From Draconibacterium sp. (GTDB taxonomy: Bacteria; Bacteroidota; Bacteroidia; Bacteroidales; Prolixibacteraceae): a stretch of 64,000 bases of DNA. Each line of letters begins with the position of its first letter. The stretch's first letter is position 1. A model generated the notes under the pieces. It searched no databases. It was given only the letters and a program-made list of their open reading frames with translations, and was not told the DNA's origin. Location of the stretch: positions 1 to 64,000 of the forward strand of contig JADIYN010000025.1 of NCBI GenBank assembly GCA_016705335.1, in the 5' to 3' direction. Position numbers and translations under genes: made by a program. This document shows, piece by piece, positions 52,558 to 64,000 of this stretch.

Positions 52558-53797
52558 ATGAATAAAGTAGTTCTGTTTTCATTACTGATTGTAATTTCAT
52601 TCAATTCATTCTCACAGGGATTTATAACCGCAAAAAACGTAAAGGTTGATTTGGCGGGCTTTGTACGCAACGATTTCATTTTTGATTCACGCCGTAATTT
52701 CGATGCATGTGATCATTTGTTGAAATGTATCCGCTGGAACCGGTTTACGATTTAAATGGAAAGATATTAATGCGCAGTCAAGCGCTCAGTTTTTGAATAC
52801 TTTTTCAAGGATTGGTACAAATTTTACCGGTCTTGAAATGGGCAAAACGAAAGTAAGTGCTTTTATTGAAATTGATTTTACGGGCGGAACATTGACTCCA
52901 ACTGTCAGGTTGCGTCATGCCTACACAGTAATTTCCTGGCCAAAATCAAAACTTTTGGTTGGACGGACATGGCATCCAACTTTTATCGAAAAAGTATTTC
53001 CGGCAACATTAAACGAAAATACAGGATTGCCGTTTCAGGTGTTTAACCGAAGCCCCCAATTGCGTTTTACCTATACCGCCGCAAAAGGACTTGATTTAAT
53101 TGCAGCCGCAGTATATCAGTACGATTACAGCAACACCGGCCCATCGGGGAAAACTTACCAATATCAGCGCGATGCAATTATTCCAAACCTTCACGGTCAG
53201 GTTCAGTATTACAATCAAAACTGGGTGTTGGGAACTGCAATCGATTGGAAATCAATTCAGCCACGTACTTCAACTACCGGAACAACCGGCACATTTGTTA
53301 CAAGTGAAAAACTAAATACATGGGCAGCCATGGCCTACATGAAATATTCAAATGAAAAATTTATGGTGATGGCAAAATCAATGTTTGGTCAAAACATGTG
53401 CGAAAGCCTTTTGCCCAGTGGTTATGCCGTGGCATCCCTGAATACTTTAACCGGGGCAGAAACCTACACGCCTCTGAATCACATGTATAACTGGATAAAT
53501 TTAACCTATGGAAATGCCTGGAAAGTTGGATTGTATGCAGGTTATCTCAAAAATCTCGGTACAACAGAAAATCCTGTCGGACCATTTTACGGAATGCCTT
53601 ATTCTTCAGAAATCGACTTAATGTATAAAATTTCTCCCCAGTTAATTTATACCTACAAAAACTTTATGTTTGGGGTTGAAATAAGCTGGACAACTGCTGC
53701 TTATGGCGATACTGATTACAGTAACAAAGGTAAAGTCATCAATACCGAAAACGTTACCAACTTCAGAAACATGATTTCTATTGCCTATAAATTCTGA
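52558..53797 (+). CDS. DcaP-like outer-membrane porin, one frameshift
   Basis: Signal peptide (MNKVVLFSLLIVISFNSFSQ), then GFVRNDFIFDSRRNFDAC. The frame breaks near 52730 in the sequence of PLEPVYDLNGK and continues at 52793 with FSRIGTNFTGLEMGKTKVSAFIEIDFTGG and RHAYTVISWPKSKLLVGRTWHPTF. It ends in a C-terminal strand ISIAYKF, whose Phe is the outer-membrane insertion signal. About 413 residues. It is divergent from nrfH and separated by about 255 bases that hold the Crp/Fnr-like repeat. Confidence 0.82.
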
Positions 53798-53853
53798 TAA
53801 AGGTGCTAAATTTGAATTTTATCTTTCATCTGAACCAAAATTAAACGAAAAGT

Positions 53854-54285
53854 ATGGCATTCGAAATATCAGTTTTTCTGAAAAACAAAATAACCCATTT
53901 TGAGGAAATCACCCGAAATCTGAGGGATGAGCATATAAATATCCGCTGTTTGACATTAACCAATATAAATCACGGCTGGGGGACCTTAAATCTTTTGGTA
54001 GATGAACCTGAAAAAGCATTTCAGGTTTTAACAGAATCAGGAAATTCAGTGGTTTTGCGTGAAGTAATTGCACTTGAAATGAAGGATGAAGCAGGTGGAC
54101 TTGATGAATTGCTGTTAGAGCTTTCAAGAGCCGGAATTCATATTGAAAGTGCTTACACCCGATTGATTGCAGATAGTAAAACAGCAATTCTTTTGCTTGA
54201 AGTGCCTGATTTTATTGAAGCCACACAACGACTAAAACGAAACCAGATTCCAATTGTTGACGATCGGCTTGTTTACGGAAAGTAA
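53854..54285 (+). CDS. Tandem ACT-domain protein
   Basis: 143 residues consisting of two ACT domains (about residues 3-65 and 70-140): ISVFLKNKITHFEEITRNL and LDELLLELSRAGIHIESAY. ACT domains bind amino acids and regulate metabolic enzymes. This stand-alone form is often found with phenylacetate-CoA ligase-like or amino-acid genes; none is near. It may respond to aromatic amino acids; that is inference. It may be co-transcribed with the porin (56-base gap). Confidence 0.85.
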   Translation: MAFEISVFLKNKITHFEEITRNLRDEHINIRCLTLTNINHGWGTLNLLVDEPEKAFQVLTESGNSVVLREVIALEMKDEAGGLDELLLELSRAGIHIESAYTRLIADSKTAILLLEVPDFIEATQRLKRNQIPIVDDRLVYGK

Positions 54286-54353
54286 GGAACAGTAAAAATG
54301 AGAAGTTAAAAATTACTGCCAAATGCTTTGAGTAATTTCCGGGGTTGCATATC

Positions 54354-54397
54354 AAAAAATAAAGGATTCCATCTTTTTTATCAAGACAGAATCCTTT
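54354..54397 (-). terminator. Possible terminator of the two-giant-gene operon
   Basis: AAAGGATTC (54361-54369) pairs with 54389-54397. On the minus strand it is followed by an AT run with six T. It lies about 100 bases after the last stop of the giant genes. Confidence 0.5.
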
Positions 54398-54495
54398 CTG
54401 CAAAAAATAAAACTAAAAAATCGGATTTAAAAAAAGACTACGAAATTTGAATTTAAAATTTGAATCTTACTTCAAATTTTGCAGTCCTCAATTTT

Positions 54496-57400
54496 TCAGG
54501 TTTTACATATAAATGGCACCTCAACCAGCGGCGACGTCCTTAAAATTCTAAATAAACCCAACTGGCTTTTTAATGGGTCGATGGGCGCTTTTGCCGGCGG
54601 ATTGTTCACATCGAGAACATTCTTGCTGAGCTGATCAGCAACGGTTTCATTAAAAACCACCGCTGTTTTATCAATCAACTTCTCAGCATTGTTTCTGAAA
54701 TTGTCGATATGTTCAAAAGCGTTGGTAATATGCCCGAAAAGTTCAACACACAAAACACTGAGCGATGAATCACGCGGTAATCCGTATAAATCGAGCATTT
54801 GTCTTACATCTGAATTTTTCCAGACACCAAAAGCCTGTTTAGTACTTTCTTTTTCCCATGCAATCTGTTGAAACGAATTTTGCAGAACCAGTTCATTTGT
54901 AATATTAACTATTGGCAGCCCTTTTTCTTTGAGGTACTGGTTTTTTTCTTCAAGTGAATGCTGAATGGCAGGAATCATTTCCTTCTCACTTCTTTCAGGC
55001 TTTGGTTTAAGTTCCATTTCGTTCAGCAAAATATTTCTGTAATCCAATCCATCCGCTTGTTTTACCTGAGCATAAAGTAATGCCCATATACTTGTGCGGG
55101 GAGGGGAAGCTGTTACATTTTACCGTTATATACCGCCGTTGCATATGGAGAATTTACTGATATCACTTTTTCATTTCGGTTGAGCAGGCACGTGAGTGTT
55201 GGTGCGGGATGCTGCAAACCTGAAACACGCAAAGCCCGGCCAAATCTGCCCTGTGCCGTACTCCACAGTTTATCGGAGTGGCCGTACCTGAATTCGTAGG
55301 TAAACATTCCAAAAAGCTCAGGACTTTCATGATGTAAACCGGAGGTAGAGGAAGAATATAGTAATGCCTGTCGATGTCAACAGATTTCTCCATTTTTTGC
55401 ATGGCATCCAAACCGGCATGATCGTGCGCACTTTCAGGAGTTACAACCCTAATATATTCCGGATTGAGTGAAAGTGGTTTTTCGTTTGGCAAATCCATTA
55501 ATGACGGATGGTTGTTGCTAATCAACTGGTCGGGACTGTAAGCCAAAACGCGACAGAAAAGTGCATCGCTTTTGTCTTTCGGCGCTTTATCAAATTCAAG
55601 CCACAAATAACGGGTACGGGCTTCCGTTGCTGAATATTTTTCATTTCTGTTATACGGACTTAACGCCACACCTGCCCCAATCAACTTTGGTGTTTGTGAT
55701 GGGTTGAATGTAGTTGGCAACTCAATTGCCTGTGTTTCGAATGCTGCATCGGCAAGTGGTGAATGTCCGGTATTAAACTGAGGTTCAATTAAGTACTGAA
55801 CTTCCACAGTTTCGGGGAATTTGCCTTCAGCAGGTTTGTTGTCAACAACGTCAATTAAAATAATGCGGGTGTAATCTCTGTGTATCAGCCCGTCATTTCC
55901 CTTTTGGATTGCCTGGAACGAAGCAACTTTTTTCAGTTCCAGATCACCTGTAAATTCATAAGTTTTATTACCGATAGCAGTTATATCATTACCCATTCTT
56001 CTTCTTCGCCAGATATGAAAACTACTTGGTGCGAGGCTGTCCCAACTCCAGTCGCGCCCGATAAACAACGTCGTACAAACCAACCAGTGATCATGCAGTT
56101 CGTGTTTGTTGGAAAAAGTTATGCTGCTGTTGTCGGGCGACATGCTGTGCCTGATCATGCTGCTGCACCAGAATTGCAAACGTTCGCCGTTTTCCGAAAG
56201 CAAAGTCAGTTCTTTTACTTTTACATCCAACTGGTTTCCCAAACGGTTTACAATATCCGGCATTCCTTCATTTCCGCCCTGTAAAGTTTTAAAAAGAATC
56301 GGGTCGAGATTAATTGTAATCGGGTCGGGTTGAAGATAAATTCCCTGTAATGTTTTTGCATTTTGAGTATCGGTAAAAATATCCTGTTCATTTTCCGATT
56401 CCTGTCGCATATTTATAACAGTGGTTTTTCCAAACCTTGAATCTAAATTCGAGTCATTTGCATTTTTATTTCCCCAGTAATTTGCTTTTTCTTCGCCAAC
56501 AGCCCGCAATGTCAACCTGATATTTCGGGCAGTGGGGAGAATGATCTCTCCTTCTGTATTTGCAATAAAATCATTGTCGGCAGGAATTGGAAATGGAGTA
56601 GTTGTATTTGTGAGATTCAAAACATTTACGTCTTTGTATGTAATTGGCACTTCAATTTCGCCGCTGGCTGAGTTTTCATCAAAAGCGCCAAATAACCTTG
56701 TGGTTTTGTACAGGGTAATGTAATGTTCGCGGCCGTTTTCACTGGCCAGATTATCCATTTTGAGCGTTTCAACCTCCACTTTTATTTCAACTGCAAATAC
56801 ATCAGAGTCGGGTATCCCAAACGCTTTTGCGCCTGAAGTTCCGCCCGAAGCCTGCTGTGCATTTAAAATATCCTGCACCGAGGCAGCAAGCCTGTCAACT
56901 GCATTTGTATATTTTCCGGTGTAAACCGCTGCCGGGTAACCAAGCAATGGACGGGAAAGTACTAAAGAATTTCCTTCAAAATTGTTGTCGTCGGTATTTG
57001 ATTATTTTATCGGGCAACACTATCGATGTATTGTTCCAGTTGGCAAAATACATGGGCAACCAGTAATTGTTTGCATCATTTGTACCATCATAAATCTTTG
57101 TTGGATATACCTGGTAAGGCAATTCTCCATCGTATGTACCAATATTAATGTCTTCCAAAAGCATGTTCCCATTGCTTTTAACCGAATTCAGCGATTCCCA
57201 TTCGTTGTCGCCGGCGGTGCTTTTTTTTCATATCAACCTGGTAACCCATAACGCCAAGAGGGCATCAAGTCGCTCGTTTGTGTTTTTATCGACTGCCATT
57301 TGGCGCAGATACCAGATTAAAATTTGTTCATCTTCCCAACCAAGGCGGATTCCAACTTCCTTTTGCGGATGAAAACCATCCTGCTTTTCTCTTAACAGAT

Positions 57401-58358
57401 TTCCGCTAACCGGCTGATTGGCATGCACAATAGTTGCAAAACCTTCGTTAAAACGGGATGCTTCAATATACAATTCATCATAAATTCCAACGGGCGATTC
57501 ACCTCCTTTAACAACAGGAAAAAGAACTGCTGCAAACAAGGTTCTTGCTTCATTTTCTTCGAGGATAGGAATTCTTGCCGCATATCTTTTTATAAACGGT
57601 CCTTTTGTATCGGGCAACGAATTGAGTTGTTCCTGTGCATAATCCGTACCGTTTTGAATGTCAACATACAGCCAGCCGCCATTTTCAAAATCTCCTGCAG
57701 CAAGTTGAATCTGCGCCTCGTAAATTAAACCTGCTTGTTTTGCCATTAAAGGCTGACGCAGTAGATGAGCATAAACTTTTCCCCAGCTCACTTTGTCGTC
57801 TTTAACAAAAGCAATTGGTGGTTTTTGGTCGCGAAGGGCACAAATATAACTGTTGTCGGTAACAGCATTTTTTAACCGGGGCGCTGTAAAATTGAATGCC
57901 TTGCGATAACTTACAGGCAAATATTTACGGATAGCCAAATCGCGATCCATTTCAGCTTTAGGTAATGTATGTTTTGAATTCGGATTAACATCAGTACTTC
58001 TTGCTTCATCGATATCGAAATATTTTGGCTTTCCGTTTTCATCAACTGCATCGCGCAAAGTTTTGTAAATTTCAGCCCTGATATCAGAATAAACAAAAGG
58101 AGAAACAGGATTTACTGCCTTTTCGTTTGCCGGAATTTTACCGGGAAATTCATCGGGGTTGTTTACGACTTTTATCTCGAATTGCGGATTTACTTCAACA
58201 AAAGCTTTTGCTTTATTTCCCACTCCGTAGTTTGTGTTTACTTCAACCAAAGGATTTATATTTCGGGGAATAAATACAATGTTCAACGATAAAACACCAT
58301 TGGCATCAACGCTTTGCGGAAGAGCCATGATTGAAAATCTAGTTTGTTCGAATGACAT
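54496..58358 (-). CDS. Giant protein B of unknown family, about 1,287 residues, several frameshifts
   Basis: I do not recognise this family. ATG 58358 opens MSFEQTRFSIMALPQ. Breaks lie near 57240 (in an A-run), 57000, 55320 and 55110. The bridging frames read without stops, for example GVMGYQVDMKKKSTAGDNEW near 57220 and SPELFGMFTYEFRYGHSDK near 55300. Visible features: a beta-rich first half; GWEDEQILIWYLRQ (about residue 355); a long middle of strands with FWCSSMIRHSMSPDN; LPPGLHHESPELFG; and WSTAQGRFGRALRVSGLQHP. The C-terminus is helical (LDLYGLPRDSSLSVLCVELFGHIT; a heptad-like run EHIDNFRNNAEKLIDKTAVV). No signal peptide, membrane segment or T9SS domain. It starts 25 bases after giant A ends, so the two are one transcription unit. 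Confidence 0.85.
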
Positions 58359-58383
58359 ATCTTTTAGGATTTAATGGTTATAA

Positions 58384-61300
58384 TTAAGCAATTTGCCGCG
58401 TTTCTTCCCAGCTTTCACTGAAATTGATATCGATGATAAAACAAATGCTGATATCAATGGCAAAAGTTACCTGTGCCTTACAATTGGTTGGTGTGCCTGC
58501 CCCGGCTTTTTCGACAGAACCTTTGGCTTCAATAGTAATTGTAACACTTACTATTCCGCCAAGCAATTCTGCGTTGCCTTTAAAAAGCATAAACGCTGTG
58601 ATTTTTACCACTGAACTGCTGTCGGCATAAATCTCGACACCAACCATAAACAAAATGCTGGCGTGCCCAACAACCGGAAGTCCGACGGTAATTTGCGCAC
58701 CGAAACCAAATTTCAATGTCACACCAACTTTTGGACTTGTATCGGCTTCGAGTTTTAAATCAACATTTCCAACTGCATAAATGGTCCCAACCCCAACCGA
58801 AACACACATTACCTGCAAACCTCCATGGAAATTAAAAAATCCCCCGGCAGTTGGTAATAGCTGGCTTGGGTCGGTTGTGACTTTCAGCGCCGCATTAAAA
58901 TAGACACCAATTCCGAGGCTGGCTTCCAGTTTTAAAGGTGTTTGCGGACTTTCATATAACTCTTTCGTTGGCGGAAACCTCACAAGTGGAATGTCTTTGC
59001 TGGCTTCAAATTTATATTCCCATATATTGGCGCTGTTGCTCATGGCTACTTTTAGCCCCTTTTTTAGCGCATCGCCATATTCGCCTGAACTTAAAGAAGC
59101 AAGAATTTCAAGTATTTTGATAACAGGTTCAAGCGCATCGCTAAATTCGATTTCGGGGGTTGGCAGATTTAACGAAGGATTATCGCTGGCATTACTGCTA
59201 CCTAAGTCAACTTCCTTGCCTTTTTGCGAGTTGAAGTTTCCTTTTATTGTCATCACTTCTGTCAAAGGCCCAATGGAAACTACCATTGCAAGGTTATTCA
59301 TACGGCCTTTCCATGTGTCGGCTAAATCACCTGCAAACGAATCAACATCAAAATCAAATTTTCCGACGTAATCTTTTTGCGCTTGACCTTTTGGTTTGCT
59401 GCTAGCTTTATATTGAACTGCAATTACCAATTTTCCCGGGTAGTCAATCAAAGGGTAGTCAAATGAGGGCAAATCGAATTTTAAAGCTTTGTCGGCAACA
59501 CCATTAACAGCGCCTTTTGCCAGTTCGTATCCCTGATCCAATATTTTGCCGGCTTCCTCTTTAGCTTTTAATTGAAGCACATTTAATACATCACCGGCAT
59601 CAGGCAGATTTATTTTGTTGAACGCATCCAACGGATTATTTCCGGCACCAACTCCTTTTAACAATGAAATTGCCTGTCCGAAATTGCTTTCAGCATCGCC
59701 AATATTTGGGAAAATACCTTTGCTGTTAAGTAATCTGGAAGAATCGGCAAGAAGTGGGGGCGTTTTACTCAGCAATGATTCAACCCCTTTTTGAATCCGG
59801 GAGTCATAAACAGCACTTTTTGTGTGCCCATGTTTTGAAGAAAGCCGAAATTAATTGTATCCGAATCAGGCAACTTCAACAAATCCTCGGGGTGCGCAAT
59901 GCGTAAAAAGTTTGAAACGTCAGCATCGCTTACAACTTTATCTTTTACCCATTTCCCTGCACGGATAAGTGGAACACTCAACTGCTCAGGCAGCGGAGAA
60001 ACATCACCCGTTCCGCGGTTGTGCTGCACCATTGTCCAACTACCGTCTTTTGGCATAATAACCGAACCACGGGCAGCGCAAACAAAAATGGGTTTGTTGG
60101 CTGTATCAACTGCTGCGCTGACATCAACCCTGTTGAGTTTCATTCGTTGCTGAGATCCTGCAACTTTAATCATGCAACTTAATGAACCTCCAATTGAATT
60201 ATTCTGGGTTTTGAGCAAATCAACAAATTGATCAGCAGTAACATATTTACCGATTGGTAATAGTTGAACATATCCCAGAATTGATTTGCTACTAACAATA
60301 TTGTTTTCTCCACCTTCAGTAACATTTTCCAATTCAATGTCGGCATCAAATGTAACTTCAGAAAAAGTAGCTGTACCAATTTTAACGGGTTTCTTAGGGG
60401 ACTCTTTTATATTTCGAATATTATAATAACCTCTTACAATGCCGGGTTGAAAATCAAATTTATTATTTGGCGAAACATCAGGTTCAATAAAATTATATTT
60501 TCCATCGCTTCTCGATTCCCAACCGCTGTCGATTCTGGCAACATAACCATTTGCCAATCTAAATAAAGTGATAGTTCGCACAACATCAGCACCACAACAA
60601 TATAATTTACTTTTTACCTGCACTACTTCATAACTTGTACGACCTGTAAAAACATTAAAATAAGCCTGACTTGTTCCCACAAGTACATTTTTATTCTGCC
60701 ATTCGCTTAACATGCTTGTGCCATATCCGCTTAATCCGATATTTTTTACCGGAACCGCCGGTCTCCCAACCAAATTGCTAACAGCATTTGCCAAAAATTC
60801 CTCATTATACATTGTCCACACATCTTCACCCAAAGTGCTTGCATTTGCCGGACTTCCATCTGCTTTATTTATATTTATAAGTTGAATTGTATATCCTTCA
60901 AAAATTGTATCCGAATCATTTAAATTGAATGAAGTTCCCGCAGTAAGTTCCAATTGTATTCCACCATTAATATAGTTTTCAAATACCGGACTGGTATTTA
61001 TCATTGTTGGTTTTTGTGGCTGGCTTGATTTGTTGTCAAGTATTGTAATTGCCAACATGCCAAAAGGCAAATTGAAAATAGCAAAGGTTTTGCCATCTTC
61101 CTTATCCTTGTAGGTTTGAACCAAATATTTTGACATTGGGATTGGTGATAAGGGAACAGTTTTTTTGCTTAAATTACCAATCCTTGTTGCAAAACCATCG
61201 TTTTGATAATAATTATATCCAACCGGCGGATCTTGTTTTGCTGGATTAGGATTGGTTAAATTGAAAACCGGTTCCCACGAAATCGCAGGAACAGTAAAAG

Positions 61301-63567
61301 CCTGTGCATTCATTCCGGTAATCACATCGAGCCCACTCACCTGAATTGGAAAAACCGAAGCATTTGTTTCGCCTGTAATATCTATTTTATATTTGCGGGC
61401 AATTGTAGCCTGCAGAAAGTTATTCTGTTTTGCATACGAAACCCCCATCTGGTTTGCTTTACTACTCACATCGACTAAAGAAAAATCTGTAAGGTTCAAT
61501 CCTGCCAGCGGGTTTCGTGATGAAAGCATTGCCCCTGTTAAATTTGTATCCGATGCAATTGTGGCTGCACCCGTAACATTTGCCGTATCAGAAAAGCGGC
61601 TGAAAACATCCGGATTTACTCTTCCAAAATTTTGTGAATCGGCAGGTTCTGCTTCTGTTTCTTTTTCAATTTGAAGTTGTGTGGTTAAAGGTGCGAAATG
61701 AAAGGAAACACCAACTTTATGTGTATCTTCCTTGGGTTCCCATTTTACAAGGCCAATCAGCCACATCCAAACCACGCTGCCCCTTTTCGGAATAGTTGAA
61801 ACTGCTCCCACAACTGAAGTATTAATTTCAAACTGTCTTTGTAAAATTCCAAGATTTGCAGCATAAGGGTCGGGGAGGGTTGGTAAATAAGAATATAAAC
61901 CAAATCCAAGATACATTTGTCCGTGTGTCAGCGCTTTTAATTCGGGTGTTGTTTCTGCAAATAAAACCAGGCTGTTTGGCGGAGTTACTGTAAAAAGCGC
62001 ATTGTGCATTGCCAAAGCATACGGTTTAACTTTTGGGATTTTATCGGCAGGGAATTTATTATCCCAAATCATGTTTTCATCAATTACAATCAGCAGGGTT
62101 TTAATTTTGCTGATAGCAATAATAAAGGCCGAGTTTTTTGTTTTTACAGTAACCGCTTCGCCATTTACTTTTACAGGCCTGTCGGTTTTTATGTCCCAAT
62201 CGTTTAACCCGAAAATCAATTCATCGCCTTTGGCAACAGTATTGAAAATAAGCAATGAGTCTTTGTTGAACTTACATTCAAAAGTAGTTCCGTAAACATT
62301 TTGTTCGTCTTTCCAACCTTCAAAATTTTGAAAGGCGCCACTTCCATCGGTTTTTATATCGGTTATACTGATTCGTCCCGGTTCGCCAAGAATAAAAGGA
62401 TTGGTAAATGCAATTGATTTGTTTTGAAGGTTGTTCCATTTTGCATACAGCCCTTTTTCGCCTTCAACAATTATAGCTCCGTTTCCATCGGCTTCATATG
62501 GATTGGCAATATCGAGTTTTGTTACCGAAAGCGCCCACCAACTGTTTTTTATTTTGCCGAACCCGATAAATTAAAAAAAGGTGATTTGCAATCATTGACA
62601 GCAAAATCGGTTTCATTGCAATGAATAGGAATTGCAACCCTTCCGATAAAAGCATTGTAAACACAATTCTGTGCATTCTGATAAACAAAGTTGCTTTTTG
62701 CCCATAAACATTCCATTTTGAATTACCTAAAGCAACAATGGTTTTTACGTTGTTTTTAAAGGTGAACTGAAAATTGGCAGGCAAATTAAAACTTGCATTT
62801 CTTGCATCAACTCCATACGGACTTGCTGGATCGTTGTCAAAAACATCATTTTGTTCGAGGTTCAAATTGACAGTAATTTTTGTCGCATTACTCACAGTAA
62901 CATGGTTGTTCAGCATGAAAGGGTCAACATCAAGTAAAATTGTTCCACCTTTTACGCGAAGTCCGCAATAATATTCATCGGGTACATCCGCAGAAAAAAC
63001 CTTTCCGTGAATCCAAACTGTTTCAGGAATAATATTATAAGTTTTTGTAAGTTCAACAGGTTTTGCGTTTGGTGTAAAAAACTTTGATTGGCTAAACTTT
63101 GCATCAAACATAATCACCGGCAAATTTTGCCCCTGCACATATAATGAAATCAATTTTTTAACAGTCACAAAATCAAACCAGGTTGGTTTTTTAAGTTTGT
63201 CAAAAACGGGACCTACAGTTTTTACACGTACACCGGCAGAAGCGGCAGTAATACTTCCTGTTATTTGTGTGGACCGGATTGGTACATTTCGGACAAAAAC
63301 ATTTGTTTCGCTCAGTTTATCTCCTTTTCAACAAGCTTGCCAATTCGCTGATTTTTTTAACCTGTTGCTTTCGATATTTGTTGAAAGAAACAAGTCGCTT
63401 TTCTCAAAAACAAATTCCTTGCTTTTTATTGTTGCCGGATCCTGGTTCAAAATGGCATTGGCAATGGCTGATTGTAACTTTTCAATTTCCTTTTCATCAT
63501 CGGAGCCTGAAGAATGTAAATGTCCGGTAAGCATTGCTAATTGGGCGGTAATTTGACTAATTTCCAT
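58384..63567 (-). CDS. Giant protein A of unknown family, about 1,727 residues, several frameshifts
   Basis: I do not recognise this family. ATG 63567 opens MEISQITAQLAMLTGHLHSS, a short helical segment. Breaks lie near 63343 and 63323 (A-runs), 62690, 62555 and 59775. Bridging frames join them: EISELASLL-like helix, KGDKLSETNVFVRNV, then NVYGQKSNFVYQNAQ, then KNSWWALSVTKLDIANP and KKGVESLLSKTPP. The first 1,250 residues are beta-rich with Ig-like strands. The next part (SLLSKTPPLLADSSRLLNSKG) is Ala/Gly-rich helix. The last 180 residues are glycine-rich repeating beta strands (LEASLGIGVYFNAALKV, GHASILFMVGVEIYADSS) ending FSESWEETRQIA. No signal peptide or T9SS domain. The pieces 62494-63168, 59769-62255 and 58384-59775 are single stretches of one gene. 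Confidence 0.85.
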
Positions 63568-64000
63568 AATGAGGTTTATTTAAGTATTTCTTAATAAAAT
63601 CAAATAGAAGTTGATAAAAATCTTCTTTAACAATTTACGACTAAAAAGTATTTAATTCATAGTGTGTTGCATTTTTTTTAACAATTTTTAAATTTAAAAA
63701 ATGTAATTGCAGAAACTGTCTGGTTTTTAAGTGTTTGAGCTTGTGACTGTTTCAAAATAATTTAAATTATTATCGGCATGACTTAATTTCTAAGTTTCAT
63801 CTGTCGGTTTAAGTTCATTACAGCAAAATTCCGCATACAGGTGTTTCATATTCCATTCATCTCCGCTTTTATCATATTCAATCCTTATTTTTTGTCATTC
63901 AACCATAAAAAATTTATTCTTCCCGGGTTTCAAATTACTTTTAAATTAAAAAACTGAACCCATGTTCTATTTTAATATGAAAGCCAAATGTGGAAATGAG
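63568..64000. other. Non-coding upstream region of the giant-gene operon
   Basis: 433 AT-rich bases. A plus-strand ATG at 63962 opens 13 codons to the window edge (MFYFNMKAKCGNE). It could be the start of a gene but is too short to support as a CDS. I see no perfect minus-strand TAnnTTTG before the giant A start. Confidence 0.4.

Noticed and set aside
54496..63567. Seven to ten separate hypothetical genes
   Set aside because: Bridging frames are stop-free and rejoin into two genes; the breaks coincide with A-runs or T-runs.
63962..64000. A plus-strand gene start at the window edge
   Set aside because: Only 13 codons are visible, with no promoter or ribosome site I trust.
1..64000. CRISPR arrays, tRNA, rRNA, insertion sequences or prophage
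   Set aside because: No regularly spaced repeats, no cloverleaf-like sequence and no transposase were seen; the one tyrosine recombinase is a housekeeping XerD.

Overview
This is an AT-rich chromosomal stretch from a member of the Bacteroidota, most likely class Bacteroidia near the marine or anaerobic Marinilabiliales/Prolixibacteraceae. The evidence is type IX secretion (T9SS) type A and type B sorting domains, a PorP/SprF partner gene, an S46 dipeptidyl-peptidase, a TonB receptor with a carboxypeptidase-like N-terminal domain, compact MoaA, Bacteroidota-type -7 boxes (TAnnTTTG), and FtsK next to LolA and XerD next to AroQ. About forty reading-frame breaks, many at homopolymers, cut otherwise conserved genes. 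They look like uncorrected sequencing indels rather than decay, so I annotate whole genes and say where the frames break.

Layout: 0-5 kb holds a T9SS-exported protein, a DPP11-like peptidase, an outer-membrane protein and a thioredoxin-like protein. 5-10 kb (minus strand) is a molybdenum cofactor operon (TSUP permease, MobB-like, MoeA, MoaA, MoaC, MOSC-MogA fusion) led by a probable Moco riboswitch. 10-15 kb carries a TonB receptor and a two-component system. 14.9-17.8 kb is an arsenic operon (ArsR, ArsC, ArsM, Acr3) behind a palindromic operator that encloses the -7 box. 18-20.4 kb carries ornithine carbamoyltransferase and carbamate kinase, probably catabolic. 20.8-23.9 kb is FtsK-LolA, followed by two tandem CLC-CBS channel genes (24-27.5 kb), a shortened TIGR01777 epimerase, a GH2-like lipoprotein, GTP-dependent PEP carboxykinase, a tyrosine recombinase, AroQ, pyruvate kinase and a Tat-exported glycosylasparaginase.

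36.2-40.4 kb encodes a roughly 1,400-residue leucine-rich-repeat T9SS cargo built of six similar modules. Then come an RRM protein, a cytidylate kinase-like protein, a Gfo/Idh/MocA oxidoreductase, a type B T9SS cargo with its PorP partner (43.4-47.1 kb), a PepSY membrane protein, and a nitrite-ammonification group (porin, NrfA, NrfH; 48.8-52.3 kb) with a second, divergent porin and a tandem-ACT protein.

The least explained part is 54.5-63.6 kb: two adjacent minus-strand genes that, once frame breaks are bridged, encode proteins of about 1,727 and 1,287 residues. Neither has a signal peptide or T9SS domain, they lie 25 bases apart, and I recognise no family in either. This is the best candidate here for an undescribed system.
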